Origin: Phytophthora hibernalis
Taxonomy: Eukaryota > Oomycota > Peronosporomycetes > Peronosporales > Peronosporaceae
DNA length: 64,000 nt
Assembly (NCBI GenBank): GCA_012656075.1
Contig: JAAKBF010000247.1
Coordinates: forward strand, 310,001 to 374,000
Reading direction: 5' to 3'
The notes beneath the pieces are model-generated. The model saw only the letters and a list, made by a program, of their open reading frames with translations, was not told the DNA's origin and did no database searches. Each line of letters opens with the position of its first letter. Within the stretch, counting starts at the first letter, position 1. Below are positions 12,709 to 22,761 of this stretch, one piece after another. The translations under genes were made by a program, and so were the position numbers.

Positions 12709-13503
12709 ATGACTTCGATCACCCCAATGCGTCCAAAAACTGCCGCTGACATTCTCGCCATCTTCGATGCGCTGGAGCTTGATGACGTTGCAAGTTATTT
12801 CGATAAAGATGACGACGAAATCGACCCATATGTCGTTTGCGATGGAGTTGCCATTGATGCATTCAATGAGTACATTGGCGACGGTGAAGGACTGCGGATT
12901 GGACTTCGATTTCTTTGCCTCAGTGATGATGGGCGTATTATGATTGCCGAGCTTCCTACAAGAGTGCACGAGTGCACAGCGAGGGCCTTTGAGTATGTGT
13001 TCCTGACTGCAACTGGAAATGGACGCGAGATTGCAACAAGAGGCTCGATCACGGCGAGAAGAGCTGCGAACCCGAACAAGGAGGCCGATGCAACATTTGG
13101 GCCGACGCGAATTACGCTAAACCGAACATCGCCACCAGCACCTCGTACGGTTGGTGATTGGGTGACGCTGGCAGTGGAGGTTGGAAGATCTCAAACTTGG
13201 GCGAGTCTGCAAGAAGCTGCCAGGTGGTGGTGCAATTATGTTGGGATTGAGTATGTGTTGCTGTTGAAAATCAGTGCCAATGGTAGGCAGATGCGATATG
13301 CTCTCTATGACAGTACGACAACAACTACACCAACAGCGAGCGGCACATTTGGACACGACGCAGTTGGAGCTGCTGTCAATGTCGCCTTCGACATGCGCCG
13401 TATCTTATCAATCCCTGCAAATGAAGCTCTCCCAAATGATGTGAACCCAGTCGCTGTTGTCAACCTGCGCGCCGTGATGGATCATGTCTTCATCTGCCTT
13501 TGA
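12709..13503 (+). CDS. PD-(D/E)XK nuclease-like (Uma2-type fold) protein
   Basis: 264 residues from the first in-frame ATG (MTSITPM); the frame stays open upstream to a TGA at 12598, so an earlier exon is possible. The middle matches the pattern of eukaryotic Uma2/DUF820-like restriction-endonuclease folds: a beta segment and conserved LPT..HE (IMIAELPTRVHE), a KEADATFGP segment carrying the first acidic residue, LAVEVGRSQTWASLQEAARWW carrying the glutamate (given here as two blocks, LAVEVGRSQ and ASLQEAARWW), then the hydrophobic strand YVLLLKI. The usual catalytic lysine after the glutamate is not obvious, so activity is uncertain. No signal peptide. Such domains are often associated with mobile elements or Crinkler-like proteins. 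The adjacent foldback repeat is consistent with a mobile origin, but no transposase is present. Confidence 0.6.
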   Translation: MTSITPMRPKTAADILAIFDALELDDVASYFDKDDDEIDPYVVCDGVAIDAFNEYIGDGEGLRIGLRFLCLSDDGRIMIAELPTRVHECTARAFEYVFLTATGNGREIATRGSITARRAANPNKEADATFGPTRITLNRTSPPAPRTVGDWVTLAVEVGRSQTWASLQEAARWWCNYVGIEYVLLLKISANGRQMRYALYDSTTTTTPTASGTFGHDAVGAAVNVAFDMRRILSIPANEALPNDVNPVAVVNLRAVMDHVFICL

Positions 13504-13513
13504 TAGTTCGTTT

Positions 13514-13684
13514 GAAATACTGCTTCCTCAGCGAACACCTGATATATTTAAAAAAATACAAGTACGTTTATATCTTATGTGAAAGTCTTCTCTTTATTGT
13601 CCACCTGTCTGTCTGTACATATAATTTAAAAGGTTATTTAGTTTTGGGTGTTCGCTGAGGAAGTAGTATTTTAAAAATACTACT
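13514..13684. repeat. Foldback inverted repeat (MITE-like)
   Basis: A 26-base arm at 13514-13539 (ATACTGCTTCCTCAGCGAAC core) recurs inverted at 13647-13672 with 24 of 26 positions matching. About 107 bases of AT-rich sequence lie between. The right arm overlaps a second perfect palindrome at 13662-13684, AGTAGTATTTT / AAAATACTACT around a single A. The element begins 11 bases after the stop of the nuclease-like gene. It could be a small non-autonomous transposable element or a strong 3' RNA hairpin. A target-site duplication was not clear. Confidence 0.7.
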
Positions 13685-13817
13685 GAGCCTCAATCGTTAT
13701 GTCTGATGTGGTGTCGTGCACACCTTTCGATGTACAGCACACTAATATCTGCGACATGGTTCACACCATCCATCCCAAAACCTGCCGAGATCGTCGCGCG
13801 AAACGAAGTGCTAGGCA

Positions 13818-14686
13818 ATGAGCGAGGTGGCCGAGAACCCGCCTCCCAAGCCGGAGGGAACAGCTCTGCAACCTCCCACGGACGCAGAAGGTCATCCTGT
13901 GCGCGAGTGGATCGACACGCTATTGGAGGCGGCCGTGATCGCCAAGGACAAGCAAAAACGCCTGAGCAGAGCAATGACAAGGCCAATGCAACGGACGCTT
14001 CAGCTGCACCCAACGCTGCTACTGCATCTGCTTCTACTTCAGAGACGAAGGATGCAGCTGTAACTGACGCAACGACGAGCGAATCGAATAAAGAAGACGA
14101 AGACAAGGAACCGTCGCCGACGGTCTCCGATACGAAGGACGTTGCAACGGACCCTGCTGCCGACGAAGCAAAACCCGAAGAGGGAGCTTCTGCTCCAGCA
14201 CCGAAGCGGTACCGCCGACGGCGATGTGAAGTGGAAGGTTGCATCAAGTTCGCGCGCTTTAACAACGCCTGCTCAGGTCATGGCGGGCGGCGTCTGTGTG
14301 CGGAGGCAGGCTGCGAACGCGTAGCGCAGTTCGGTCACAAGTGCAGTGCGCACGGTGGCATCAAGTTCTGTAGTATCGAGGGTTGTCAACGTGCCGTGCA
14401 GTCTCGCGGCTGCTGCAAGACCCACGGAGGCGGTGTGCGGTGTCAGCACCCAGACTGCACGAAGGGCGCCATTTCCAAGGGGTTCTGTCGATCCCACGGC
14501 GGCGGCTCGCGCTGTGCCGAAGAAGGCTGCGAAAAGTGGGCTCAGCGCCACGGATACTGCGTGCGCCACTCGAAGTCATCGTCTGCTCCAACGGCGACGC
14601 CTGTCCAGCCAGCACCGGAACTCTCTGGTGACTCAAATCTTCCATCGCCGGAACTACTATTGGTACCGGATAGCGCTTTGACTTAG
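13818..14686 (+). CDS. Tandem Cys/His (CxxxxC...HGG) repeat protein, 'WRKY19-like' oomycete family
   Basis: About 289 residues from ATG MSEVAENPPPKPEG. An acidic, Ala/Thr/Ser-rich N-terminal half is followed by RRRRC and at least five tandem repeats of about 23 residues, each with C-x4-C, a basic/aromatic stretch, a further C and HGG (examples: CEVEGCIKFARFNNACSGHGG shortened to CEVEGCIKF...CSGHGG; CSIEGCQRA...CKTHGG; CAEEGCEKWAQRHGYCVRH). The regular Cys/His spacing suggests one zinc per repeat. Oomycete genomes have many such proteins, often annotated by similarity as WRKY transcription factor 19, although no WRKYGQK motif is present. The frame changes once at the A5 run 13954-13958, where one extra A would join both halves. 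Nucleic-acid binding is a reasonable guess only. Confidence 0.75.
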
Positions 14687-14782
14687 CATCCTATCCAAAC
14701 ATGTAGGATAGATAGCAGAGTGTCGTAGCAATGAGAAATCGTAAGGAGCATCTTCACCCAGTGTGTGTGTGCCACACAATAG

Positions 14783-14798
14783 TCTCATTTTGATTTTT
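14783..14798 (+). promoter_or_regulatory. Oomycete initiator-like element
   Basis: TCTCATTTTGATTTTT resembles the oomycete Inr/FPR consensus (GCTCATTYYNCAWTTT). It ends one base before the ATG of the JmjC gene, so transcription from its central A would give a leader of only about 13 bases. Confidence 0.45.
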
Positions 14799-14799
14799 G

Positions 14800-16250
14800 A
14801 TGGCGTGCGACCCGGTCTACTACGCAGGTTTCGCATCGCAATGCGTGGCGCCAAATCAATTGCGAAAGTTCACTCCAGAGTCTGTGCACTTGTTGGAATC
14901 CTACGCGACTCATCGAGATACCGGTGAGAGAAATGTGATATTTGCCAGTTGCAAGCTGCAACGTTATGTAGCTCTAACAGTATTTGCACTTCATGCACCG
15001 TAGTGGTGGATATCGCGTGTAAAGATCAATCGAGTGGGTGCTATTCCCAGGCTAGGCAAAGTGTAGAACTGAAGTTTGGCGACTTCGTGGACTACTACCA
15101 AGCGATGTTCAGGAAGCAGTCGCATTGGCTGCAGACGGTGGATGGTCTAGAGTTTTATTTGGCGCAGTGCCCCATAGCAGTGCCCAAGCCGGATATTACA
15201 TGTACCAAAGTGTGTCTGCCAGCCATAATGGACCATATCCGCATGTAAGTATGGTGCTTATCATTGCCGACTCTTGTTCCTATGACTCTGACGGACTCGT
15301 TGTGATCTTGCTTACTTCAGACCGGCATGCCTTCAAGACAAGCCTGTCACCCAAGTGAACCTGTGGATGACCGTGCAGCCCGGTCGGACCACTCTGCACT
15401 ACGATGCATACCAAAACATCCTGGTCGTGTTATACGGCAAGAAGACTGTCACGCTGTATCCTCCGTCAGAGACCGCTAAGATGTATCCATACCCAGTGTA
15501 TACCAAGTCTGCAAATCACAGCCAAGTGAACATTGTTCAGCCCGACATCGCAAAACACCCATACTTCAAGGAGGCGTCGGCGCAGTGCTTTGAAGTCACC
15601 GCTGGAGGTATTGCCGGTGTTTCGTGAGCATTCGTATTCATCTGTTGATACTAACACGCGCTGGCGATTGTATCGTTGCAGACGCCGTATTGATCCCGGA
15701 GGGGTGGTGGCATCAGGTGGACTCGGACGAGTTTACGATTGGCGTCAATTACTGGTGGAATGGTGTGCGAGAGCAGCTCACAGAAGACGCGCGCATGACG
15801 CCGTATTACGCCCGAGTCATGCTGGAGGAACTGGTGAAACAGCAATGCGAGTCGCGTCTGCTAGCTGTGCGGTCGTCAGCGGCAGCAGGTATCCACAGTG
15901 CATTCCAAGATGAAACCAGAGCGGTCGCAGCTATTGTTGCGGCAAACCCTCAAGAAGCCCGGGAAATGATTTTTCTATCACTGGAAAACAGCATCTTCGT
16001 GAAGACGCAGCGAGTCCTGGCATCAGATCACGCCGCATGCTGGCGAGAGTTGCTTACGAATGCTAGTGTGGATTTGGTGGTGGTCTTGACCGACTGCTGG
16101 GAGAGCGGTGAGTTGGAGGTGGACTTTCTCGGTGTGTTGTTTGGTGCCTTGGGAAGCGAGGAAGAGGCGGTCAAGGAGCAACTCGTGGCCAAGCAAGCGC
16201 AGTTCCGCCGAGAATGTGCTGCCGAAATGTACAGGTCGTTATTTGGTTAG
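14800..16250 (+). CDS. JmjC/cupin-domain Fe(II)/2-oxoglutarate oxygenase-like protein
   Basis: Four exons: 14800-14923, 15004-15244, 15321-15607 and 15682-16250. All borders are GT...AG, and the joined length is exactly 407 codons (406 residues) with no frame error. The middle carries the JmjC/cupin_8 core: VTQVNLWMTVQPG, then TTLHYDAYQN with the HxD iron ligands, LYGKKTVTLYPP, and IPEGWWHQV with the distal histidine. This is the layout of small JmjC hydroxylases such as HSPBAP1-like and TYW5-like proteins, which hydroxylate protein or RNA substrates. The substrate cannot be told from sequence. The C-terminal 150 residues are helical and acidic. No signal peptide is visible, so a cytosolic or nuclear site is likely. 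The intact frame contrasts with many neighbours. Confidence 0.85.
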
Positions 16251-16474
16251 CTTCAAGCACCTGGTTCAACGTGAAGCCGTTACGCTAGGTTGAACTCGAG
16301 TCGCTCGACCAGCGAAAAACAACTTATTAAACGGCGGCAATTGGCTGAAAGCGGTCCAAGTGACGTCGGTGCCCGTCAGCGTGGATAAATAGGACAGACT
16401 GCCTTATGCGTCTCAACGGATAGATTACCTTCACCTGATGCGTCTCGACGCAAAAAGCTTGGCACTACCTGGCT

Positions 16475-16490
16475 CTCATTTCTGAATTGA
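16475..16490 (+). promoter_or_regulatory. Oomycete initiator-like element
   Basis: TCTCATTTCTGAATTGA closely follows the oomycete Inr consensus. It lies about 40 bases before the ATG of the aminotransferase gene (16519), a typical distance for Phytophthora promoters. Confidence 0.5.
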
Positions 16491-16518
16491 CCACGCAACC
16501 CAAGTGGCTTCTTTTGAC

Positions 16519-18397
16519 ATGACCAAGCGTGCCACCTTCGACGACCCTACTTTCGACGTCCCGATGGTGGATGCCAAGCGTCAAGCCAACCTCCAGTGGA
16601 ATGTGCAACCGTCCGACTTCTCCAAGCTGTGCTCCAACCCCATTCGGAAAATCGTGGACAACATCAAGAAGCCCGCGACGTCGACCAAGACCCTGATCCC
16701 ATTGTCACTTGGTGAGTGACTTGGTACATTTGGCTATATGCTTTTTCAGAGCTAATTTTGACGTTGACAGGTGATCCCACGGTGTTCGGTAATCTGCACT
16801 GTCCCGATGTGCTCGTCCAGGCGATCGTCAGGAACACTCGGTTCGTTGAGTGCATGGTTTTCTGCCTGTTGCTTTTCGATGCTGAGCACTGACATTTTTG
16901 TTTCTCCTATTCCTCCATCAGCTCCATGCAGCACAATGGTTACATTCATTCCGCTGGTTCCGAGGCTGCTCGCGCTGCAATTGCCCAACACTATGGCAAC
17001 ATGAGAGCTCCATTGAAGATGGACGACATTATTATCTCCAGTGGTTGCTCGGGCGCTATCGAAATTGCCCTGCGCGGTCTGCTGAACCCCGGTGACAACA
17101 TCCTTCTCCCCAAACCAGGATTTCCGTTGTACCAGGCGCTCTGTGAAGCACACAAAATCGAATGTCGGTTCTACAACTTGAAGGTGGGTGCTCTATTGAC
17201 AAGGACACGATGTTCTCTGATTGTTGGACTAACAACGCATTATGCGGCTTACATAGCCAGAAAGCAACTGGGAGGTCGATCTGGAGCAGATGCAGACTCT
17301 GGTAGATGATAACACGAAGGCTATCCTGGTGAACAACCCTTCGAACCCGTGTGGCAGTGTGTACTCTAAGGTAGGTAGCGGTGCTATTGTCAAGTGTCAT
17401 ATGGGGCCTCAATCACTAACGCTCTGCATTTGCTGTTGTATAGCCCCACCTGGAGAAAATTCTTGCTTTGGCGGAGCTAAACAAAATCCCCATCATCGCG
17501 GTATGCTCTCTTCTCTATCTTTCTTATTGAAGTCGTGAGTCTGACTCGCTCCATTTCGCAGGATGAAATCTACGGCGACATGGTGTTCGGCAGCAACGTA
17601 TTCTTCCCTATCGCGACGCTGACGAAGACGGTGCCGGTCGTGGCTGTGGGCGGTTTGGCCAAGCAGTTCCTTATCCCCGGCTGGAGGGTTGGCTGGGTCA
17701 TGGTACACGACCGCAACAACATCCTGAACGACGTGCGCACGGCCTACTTCAAGCTATCGCAAAATATCCTCGGTGCGACGTCGCTGGTCCAGGTAACTAA
17801 CTACATTCGTCGCATCTCAGTGATTTGAGCGGAAGCTAATCTGTCATCGATGTCTTACTCTGTCACCAGAGTACCATTCCTGATCTGCTGACCCCCGTTC
17901 CCGGTAGTGCCGAAGAACAGTCCCTCATGGACTTCAAGCAGCGGTACTTCTCGACGCTGGAGGCCAATGCCAAATTCACTATCGACACCCTAAGGAAGAT
18001 CCCGGGGCTGGAAGTGGTGGTCCCGCAAGGCGCGATGTACGCGATGGTACGCAGCAACTTCAACGAGTTCGGAGTCTCCCCACCAACCTAACTGATAACT
18101 GACACCACTGCTCTGCCGTCTGCAGGTGAAAGTCCAAACGGACGTTCTGACCAAGATCAAGGACGACTTCGACCTCACGCAGAAGCTGCTGGACGAGGAG
18201 TCCGTTTTCGTGTTGCCCGGACAGGTGTGGGGACAGTATCCTAATCGTGGCGATGAACCTTGGCTAACCGGAGACTATTTTGTTGCTAACAGTGCTTCGG
18301 AATGACGGACTACTTCCGCATCGTGTATTCGGCGCCGCATGAGGTGCTCGCTGACGCCTACACGCGCCTCGCCGAATTCTGCCAGCGCCACGAATAG
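16519..18397 (+). CDS. Tyrosine aminotransferase-like class I/II aminotransferase
   Basis: Nine exons (16519-16711, 16771-16840, 16922-17183, 17257-17370, 17444-17500, 17562-17792, 17870-18046, 18126-18224, 18293-18397) join to exactly 436 codons, 435 residues. Fold-type I PLP enzyme of the tyrosine/nicotianamine aminotransferase group: substrate segment GYIHSAGSEAARAAIAQHY, cofactor segments SSGCSGAIEIAL and VNNPSNPCGSVYSK, DEIYGDMVF, and the Schiff-base lysine in GGLAKQFLIPGWRVGW. It should transfer the amino group of tyrosine or another aromatic amino acid to 2-oxoglutarate. No targeting signal is evident, so probably cytosolic. This is the most intron-rich gene of the window (eight introns). 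Confidence 0.93.
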
Positions 18398-18732
18398 CCT
18401 TGATTTACTTACCGTAAAGTAATAGGTTGAATCAGGCTAAAAGTAAGCTGTTTATTTTCGTCCAATCGGCGCTCATGGCAAATCGCACGTCATTCCCCGA
18501 AACTGATAGCCCTCATAAACACTTAAACTTAATAAAACGAGTTATACAGGGTTAATCAATTTGATTTGAATTTACCTCCCATACATGATGATATATCACA
18601 ATCACAACTCCTGTGTATCCTTATGGGTGCACCATCTGAAAATTCTCTGTTCGGAGGGAGGATAAAAAGAGCCTCTCCCAGGCTCATATCGAAAACTGTC
18701 GCGACTACACTGAATTGCTAGCTGGGGACGCC
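18398..18732. other. Intergenic region
   Basis: About 335 bases holding the 3' flank of the aminotransferase and the promoter of the GH72 gene. GGCTCATATCGAAAACT at 18681 is a weak Inr-like match about 50 bases before the ATG. Nothing else is visible. Confidence 0.4.
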
Positions 18733-20727
18733 ATGACTGGACGGAGCTTCCTGCTGCTGGCTGCGCTGGCCTTCGCCATGCTGCAGCACCTGACGGAAGC
18801 CGCGGCCGTCGACGGCGTGATTGTCGTGCGTGGCAACAAGATGTACAACGCCAAGACGGGCGAGCGCTTCTTCATCAAAGGGGTGCGTTCGAACGGCACG
18901 AATGAGGATAGGAAGGAAGCGGCCAACTAACAGCAAAGAGCATAGTGAATCCTAGTCTAATTTCATTGATGTGGTCCTGTAGATGACGTACGAGTACGCT
19001 GTGAGCGATGACTACTACGACAAGTACTCCAAGGCCACGATCGAGAAAAACCTCGCAGGGCTCAAGTACAACACGCTGCGTCTGTACAACATCAACCCGA
19101 CGTCCTCGTACAAGAAATTCATGAACGACATGGCTGCGCTCGGCGTGTACGTGATGGTTTCTGCCTCGCCCGATAACGACGCGTACTACGGCAAGTACCG
19201 GTACTCGACCATCACCAAGAAACTCAGTTGCTCCGGCAAGGTCTCGTCCGGGGACGGCGCGAAGACGGTGGACCAGACGGAGACCTGCTACCCGGCGCTG
19301 CTGCTTGAGTACGGCAAGAAGATTATCCAGAACTTCGCGCAGTACGACAACACTCTCGGTGTCGTCGTGGCCAACGAAATCATGCAGGCAGACCTGACGG
19401 CCGGCTCCTGTGTGAAGGCCTACGTGTCGGATCTGAAGAACTGGATGACGGTGAACGGCAAGAAGATTCGTATCCTGCCACTTGCCTACGCTGCTGCTGA
19501 CAGTAGCAACGATGAAGTCTCGAATGCCGACGACTACCACGTAATCAAGGTCCAGGGACTGCTCTGCGGAGACAAGATGACGAAGGGTCTTATGACGGAG
19601 AGTATTGATATCTACCTGATTAACGAGTACCGTTGGTGTCCGGATTCGACCTTCGCGGAGGCGTATCAGCGCTACATCACTATGGCGCAGGGCATTCCCA
19701 TCGTTGTCGCCTTCGGCGAATACGGCTGCAAGACTTCTTCGGCAACGACTCGCGACTGGGGAATGGTTCCTTACCTCTACCAAGAGCCGTCAAAGACGGA
19801 GGAGTTCACGGCGGTTTGGTCCGGTGGATTGGCTTACTCGTATGGTGAAGCCAAGCTTTCGGCCGACTCGCTATTCCCGATGTTTACAGGTACAGCTCAG
19901 TTGGTTAATTCTTGTATTATGTCGAGCATAGTCGTCTAACGATGCGTTTGCGTGCGTAGGCGGCAGCACGGACTTTTGAGCACACCTAGCTCTAAGTCTT
20001 CGACCGATTACACGAACCTGAAGGCCATGTTTGCCAAGTACTCAGGCTACACGGATGATGCCACATGGACCGACAGCACCAAGTGCACATGGGCTCCTAC
20101 GCTTGAAACCAAGACGCAGTCTTCCAACAAGCAGGCAACGAAGTACGGCTGGGTTATCAGCAGCTGCTCTTCAGATCACATTAAGATCTCTAGCTCAGAC
20201 TCGTGGATTTGCTCCAGTCGTGAAGGCGTCGTCTGCACAGACAGCGGTTCCACATGTGACGTGAAGCTGAGCTCTGCTGTCGGTACGACCCAAGAGGACA
20301 TCTGCGGCACTTACGAGGTTACGAGCGGTGGTGGCACTTGTGAGGGTACATCCGACTGCGGTGGTAACGGTCAGTGCAAGGAGTCAAACGGTACCAAGTC
20401 GTGCAGCTGTCTGTCGTGCTACACTGGTACCGACTGCAGCGTCAAGGATATTTCGTCGTGCGCAACGCTCAGCAGTTCGGACTCGGCCCCCAGACCATTT
20501 TCGTGGGTGTCGGCGTGTTCTTGGGCGTCATGGCGGTGGTCTTCGTCGCTCTCGCTGTCGCAGCGGCCAAGAAGAAAGCTGGTACGTGTTTTGTCGGCTA
20601 GCCCATGTTGTGATATCCTATTGTCTAACTAATTGTGTTTCGTACACTTATATTTACAGAAACCGAGAGGTTGACACAGGCGGTGAAGGCAGGTGGCAGC
20701 AACGAAGCGAACGCTGCTGCTCTGTAG
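18733..20727 (+). CDS. GH72 1,3-beta-glucanosyltransferase with EGF-like region and C-terminal membrane span
   Basis: About 582 residues. An N-terminal signal peptide (MTGRSFLLLAALAFAMLQHLTEAAA) precedes a GH72 catalytic domain: GLKYNTLRLYNINP, the acid/base glutamate in VVVANEIMQ and the nucleophile in VVAFGEYGCK. The enzyme would cut and re-ligate wall beta-1,3-glucan chains at the cell surface. A Cys-rich module follows (X8-like position), then a short EGF-like stretch (CEGTSDCGGNGQC...CSCLSCYTGTDC). The C terminus has a hydrophobic span (FVGVGVFLGVMAVVFVALAV) followed by KKKA and a polar tail, so it looks like a type I transmembrane protein, not a GPI-anchored one as in fungi. Introns: 18883-18982, 19890-19959, 20582-20659. 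Frame changes at the T4 run 19974-19977 and the C5 run 20487-20491 look like missing bases. Confidence 0.88.
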
Positions 20728-20783
20728 ACAAGAGGCGCCACTAGATCGTGCTGTATTGTGGCAACCTATCCAATGAAACTTTT

Positions 20784-20836
20784 CCTGGTTTATTTGACAC
20801 CATCTTGTAAACTATCTCCAGCCAAATAAACCCAGG
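20784..20836. repeat. Short inverted repeat in 3' flank
   Basis: CCTGGTTTATTTG at 20784-20796 pairs with CAAATAAACCCAGG at 20823-20836 apart from one bulged base. It lies about 60 bases after the GH72 stop and could form a 3' UTR hairpin. A related GGGTTAAAT motif occurs twice just downstream. Confidence 0.4.
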
Positions 20837-20950
20837 TTTGGGTTAAATATTCCAGTGATAGAAAACCCGCGACGACCTGGGTTAAATCCGTCAAAAGCTC
20901 ACGAGCGCCATTCGTCTAATAGCAAAGAGAGACTCAAAGCACTCACCACC

Positions 20951-22261
20951 ATGCCGCCGAAGGAAAGAAGACCGAAGAGGTAGATAAAACCCCTACACAA
21001 TGCAAGTCACTCCCTCTCTAACGCTTATGCCTTCGTCCTCCCATAGCCCACGCGCACGTACCTGGGCCGCCCCGGTAACAACGTCAAGATCGGCATTGTG
21101 GGCGTCCCCAACGTGGGCAAAAGCACCTTCTTCAACTGCCTGTCGAAGCTGCACATCCCCGCCGAGAACTTCCCCTTCTGCACCATCGACCCCAATGACG
21201 CTGTGGTGCCGCTGCCGGACCAGCGCTTCAACTGGCTCGTGGACAAGTACCAGCCCACCAGTGTCGTGCCTCCCGTCATGTCCATCACGGACATCGCCGG
21301 CCTTGTGCGTGGCGCTGCTGAAGGTGCCGGTCTGGGCAACGCCTTCCTGTCGCATATCCAGGCTGTGGACGCCATCTACCACATGGTGCGCGCCTTCGAT
21401 TCGACCGAGGTGACCCACGTGGAGGGCAACGTGGACCCCGTGCGGGACATGAAGATCATCCAGGAGGAGCTGCGTCTCAAGGACATTGAGCGCGTCAAGA
21501 AGGAGTCCCAGGGCGTCAAGAAGCTCGCGGAGCGCGGCGTCGGCGGCAAGGAGAAGAAGGTGGAGTACGAGTCGCTGTGCAAGATCCTCGAGTGGCTCGA
21601 GGCCGGCAAGGACGTGTCCTTCGGCACGTGGACCGCCCCGAGGTCGAGCTGCTCAACACCATGCAGCTGCTCACGGCCAAGCCCGTGGTCTACCTCATCA
21701 ACGTGAGCAAGCGCGACTACCTGCGCAAGGGCAACAAGTACCTGCCCAAGATCGCCGAGTACATCAAGGAGCGCGGTGGCAACGAGCCCGTGCTCCCTAT
21801 CAGTTGCGAGTTCGAGCTGGAGATGCTGGATCTCGAGGCTGGCGGCGATCTCGAGACGTACCAGAAGGAGAACCCGACGCACAAGTCCATCTTGAACCGT
21901 GTGCTCCGCATGGGATACCATGCGCTCGGCTTGGTCCACTTCTTCACGGCCGGCAAGGACGAGGTGCGCGGCTGGACGATCCGTAAGGGCCGATTGGCAC
22001 CCCAGGCTGCGGGTGTCATCCACACGGACTTCGAGAAGGGCTTCATCATGGCCGAGGTGCAGGCGTTCGCTGACCTGAAAGAGCGTACGTTTGTCTTTTC
22101 TGTTGCTGCGGTGTGGTGTTCAACCTTACTAACATTAAGTGTTTTGGAATTACGCAGTGGGCACGGAGGAGGCCGTCAAGAAGGCTGGCAAGCTCAAGCA
22201 ACAGGGCAAGAAGTACGAGGTCCAGGACGGCGACATTATTTTCTTCAAGTTCAACAACTAG
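20951..22261 (+). CDS. OLA1: Obg-like ATPase OLA1 (YchF family)
   Basis: About 390 residues; human OLA1 has 396. Exons 20951-20979, 21047-22084 and 22158-22261. The start MPPK matches the family start. Motifs: P-loop GVPNVGKSTFF (G1), DIAGLVRGAAEGAGLGNAFL (G3), and a changed G4 typical of YchF/OLA1 (LINVSKRDY where a GTPase would have NKxD), which gives ATP preference. The C-terminal TGS domain is present (LVHFFTAGKDEVRGWTIRKG, IHTDFEKGFIMAEV, YEVQDGDIIFFKFN). It is a cytosolic ATPase linked to translation and stress responses in other eukaryotes. Frame changes near 20962 and at the C4 run 21636-21639 are probably missing bases. Codon use is strongly GC-rich, as expected for a highly expressed gene. 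Confidence 0.95.
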
Positions 22262-22761
22262 GTGGGTCAACTACTGCCGAGTGGTGTTGAGTGAGTCGAG
22301 CAACGGTGGTGTCAAGACCTCCACTCTAGCAATGGGTGGGTTGTGGTTTTGAGTCTCAGTTGCAGATGATGTCTACGGGTCTAGAGCATGCGGATTGAAA
22401 AAAGCGCGGTTGCAGGCATCCCGCAATGAAATAAAGCATGCGCTTCGAGCACACTGGTCTACCGATACACACACGAATTCATGCAGGGACCAAGTGCGCT
22501 GTGTTTGGCTTTGTTTTTGCAGGAATAACGACTTGGAGCTGAAAGGGCTGCGATATCTTGGATTTGCCTTGACCCGTCGCGCCTTTTGCTGACTGATCGG
22601 GTTGAGTTTTTCACTTCTCTGTGGTTCCACTCAGGTGGGCGGATACGAAGGCGAAGCGCACAGAGCTCTGAGTTGAGGAAGTTTGGGTTTCTGGGCGAAC
22701 CGAGTGGACGGAATTCCGTCAGAGCGTTATCTAGGCATACCCCGCAAAGGGCAGGGCCGAA
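22262..22761. other. Intergenic region upstream of the dynein gene
   Basis: About 500 bases between the OLA1 stop and the proposed dynein start codon. Short open frames occur but none resembles a protein or joins plausibly to the dynein exons. It should contain the OLA1 3' end and the dynein promoter. Confidence 0.4.

Noticed and set aside
13690..14265. 191-codon Ser/Ala-rich minus frame over the Cys/His repeat gene
   Set aside because: Low-complexity shadow; the plus strand encodes the regular zinc-type repeats.
18875..19783. 302-codon open frame on minus within the GH72 gene
   Set aside because: Exactly antisense to the conserved GH72 catalytic domain; an artefact of third-position GC bias.
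21376..22023. 215-codon minus frame in the OLA1 gene
   Set aside because: Antisense shadow of a highly conserved ATPase.
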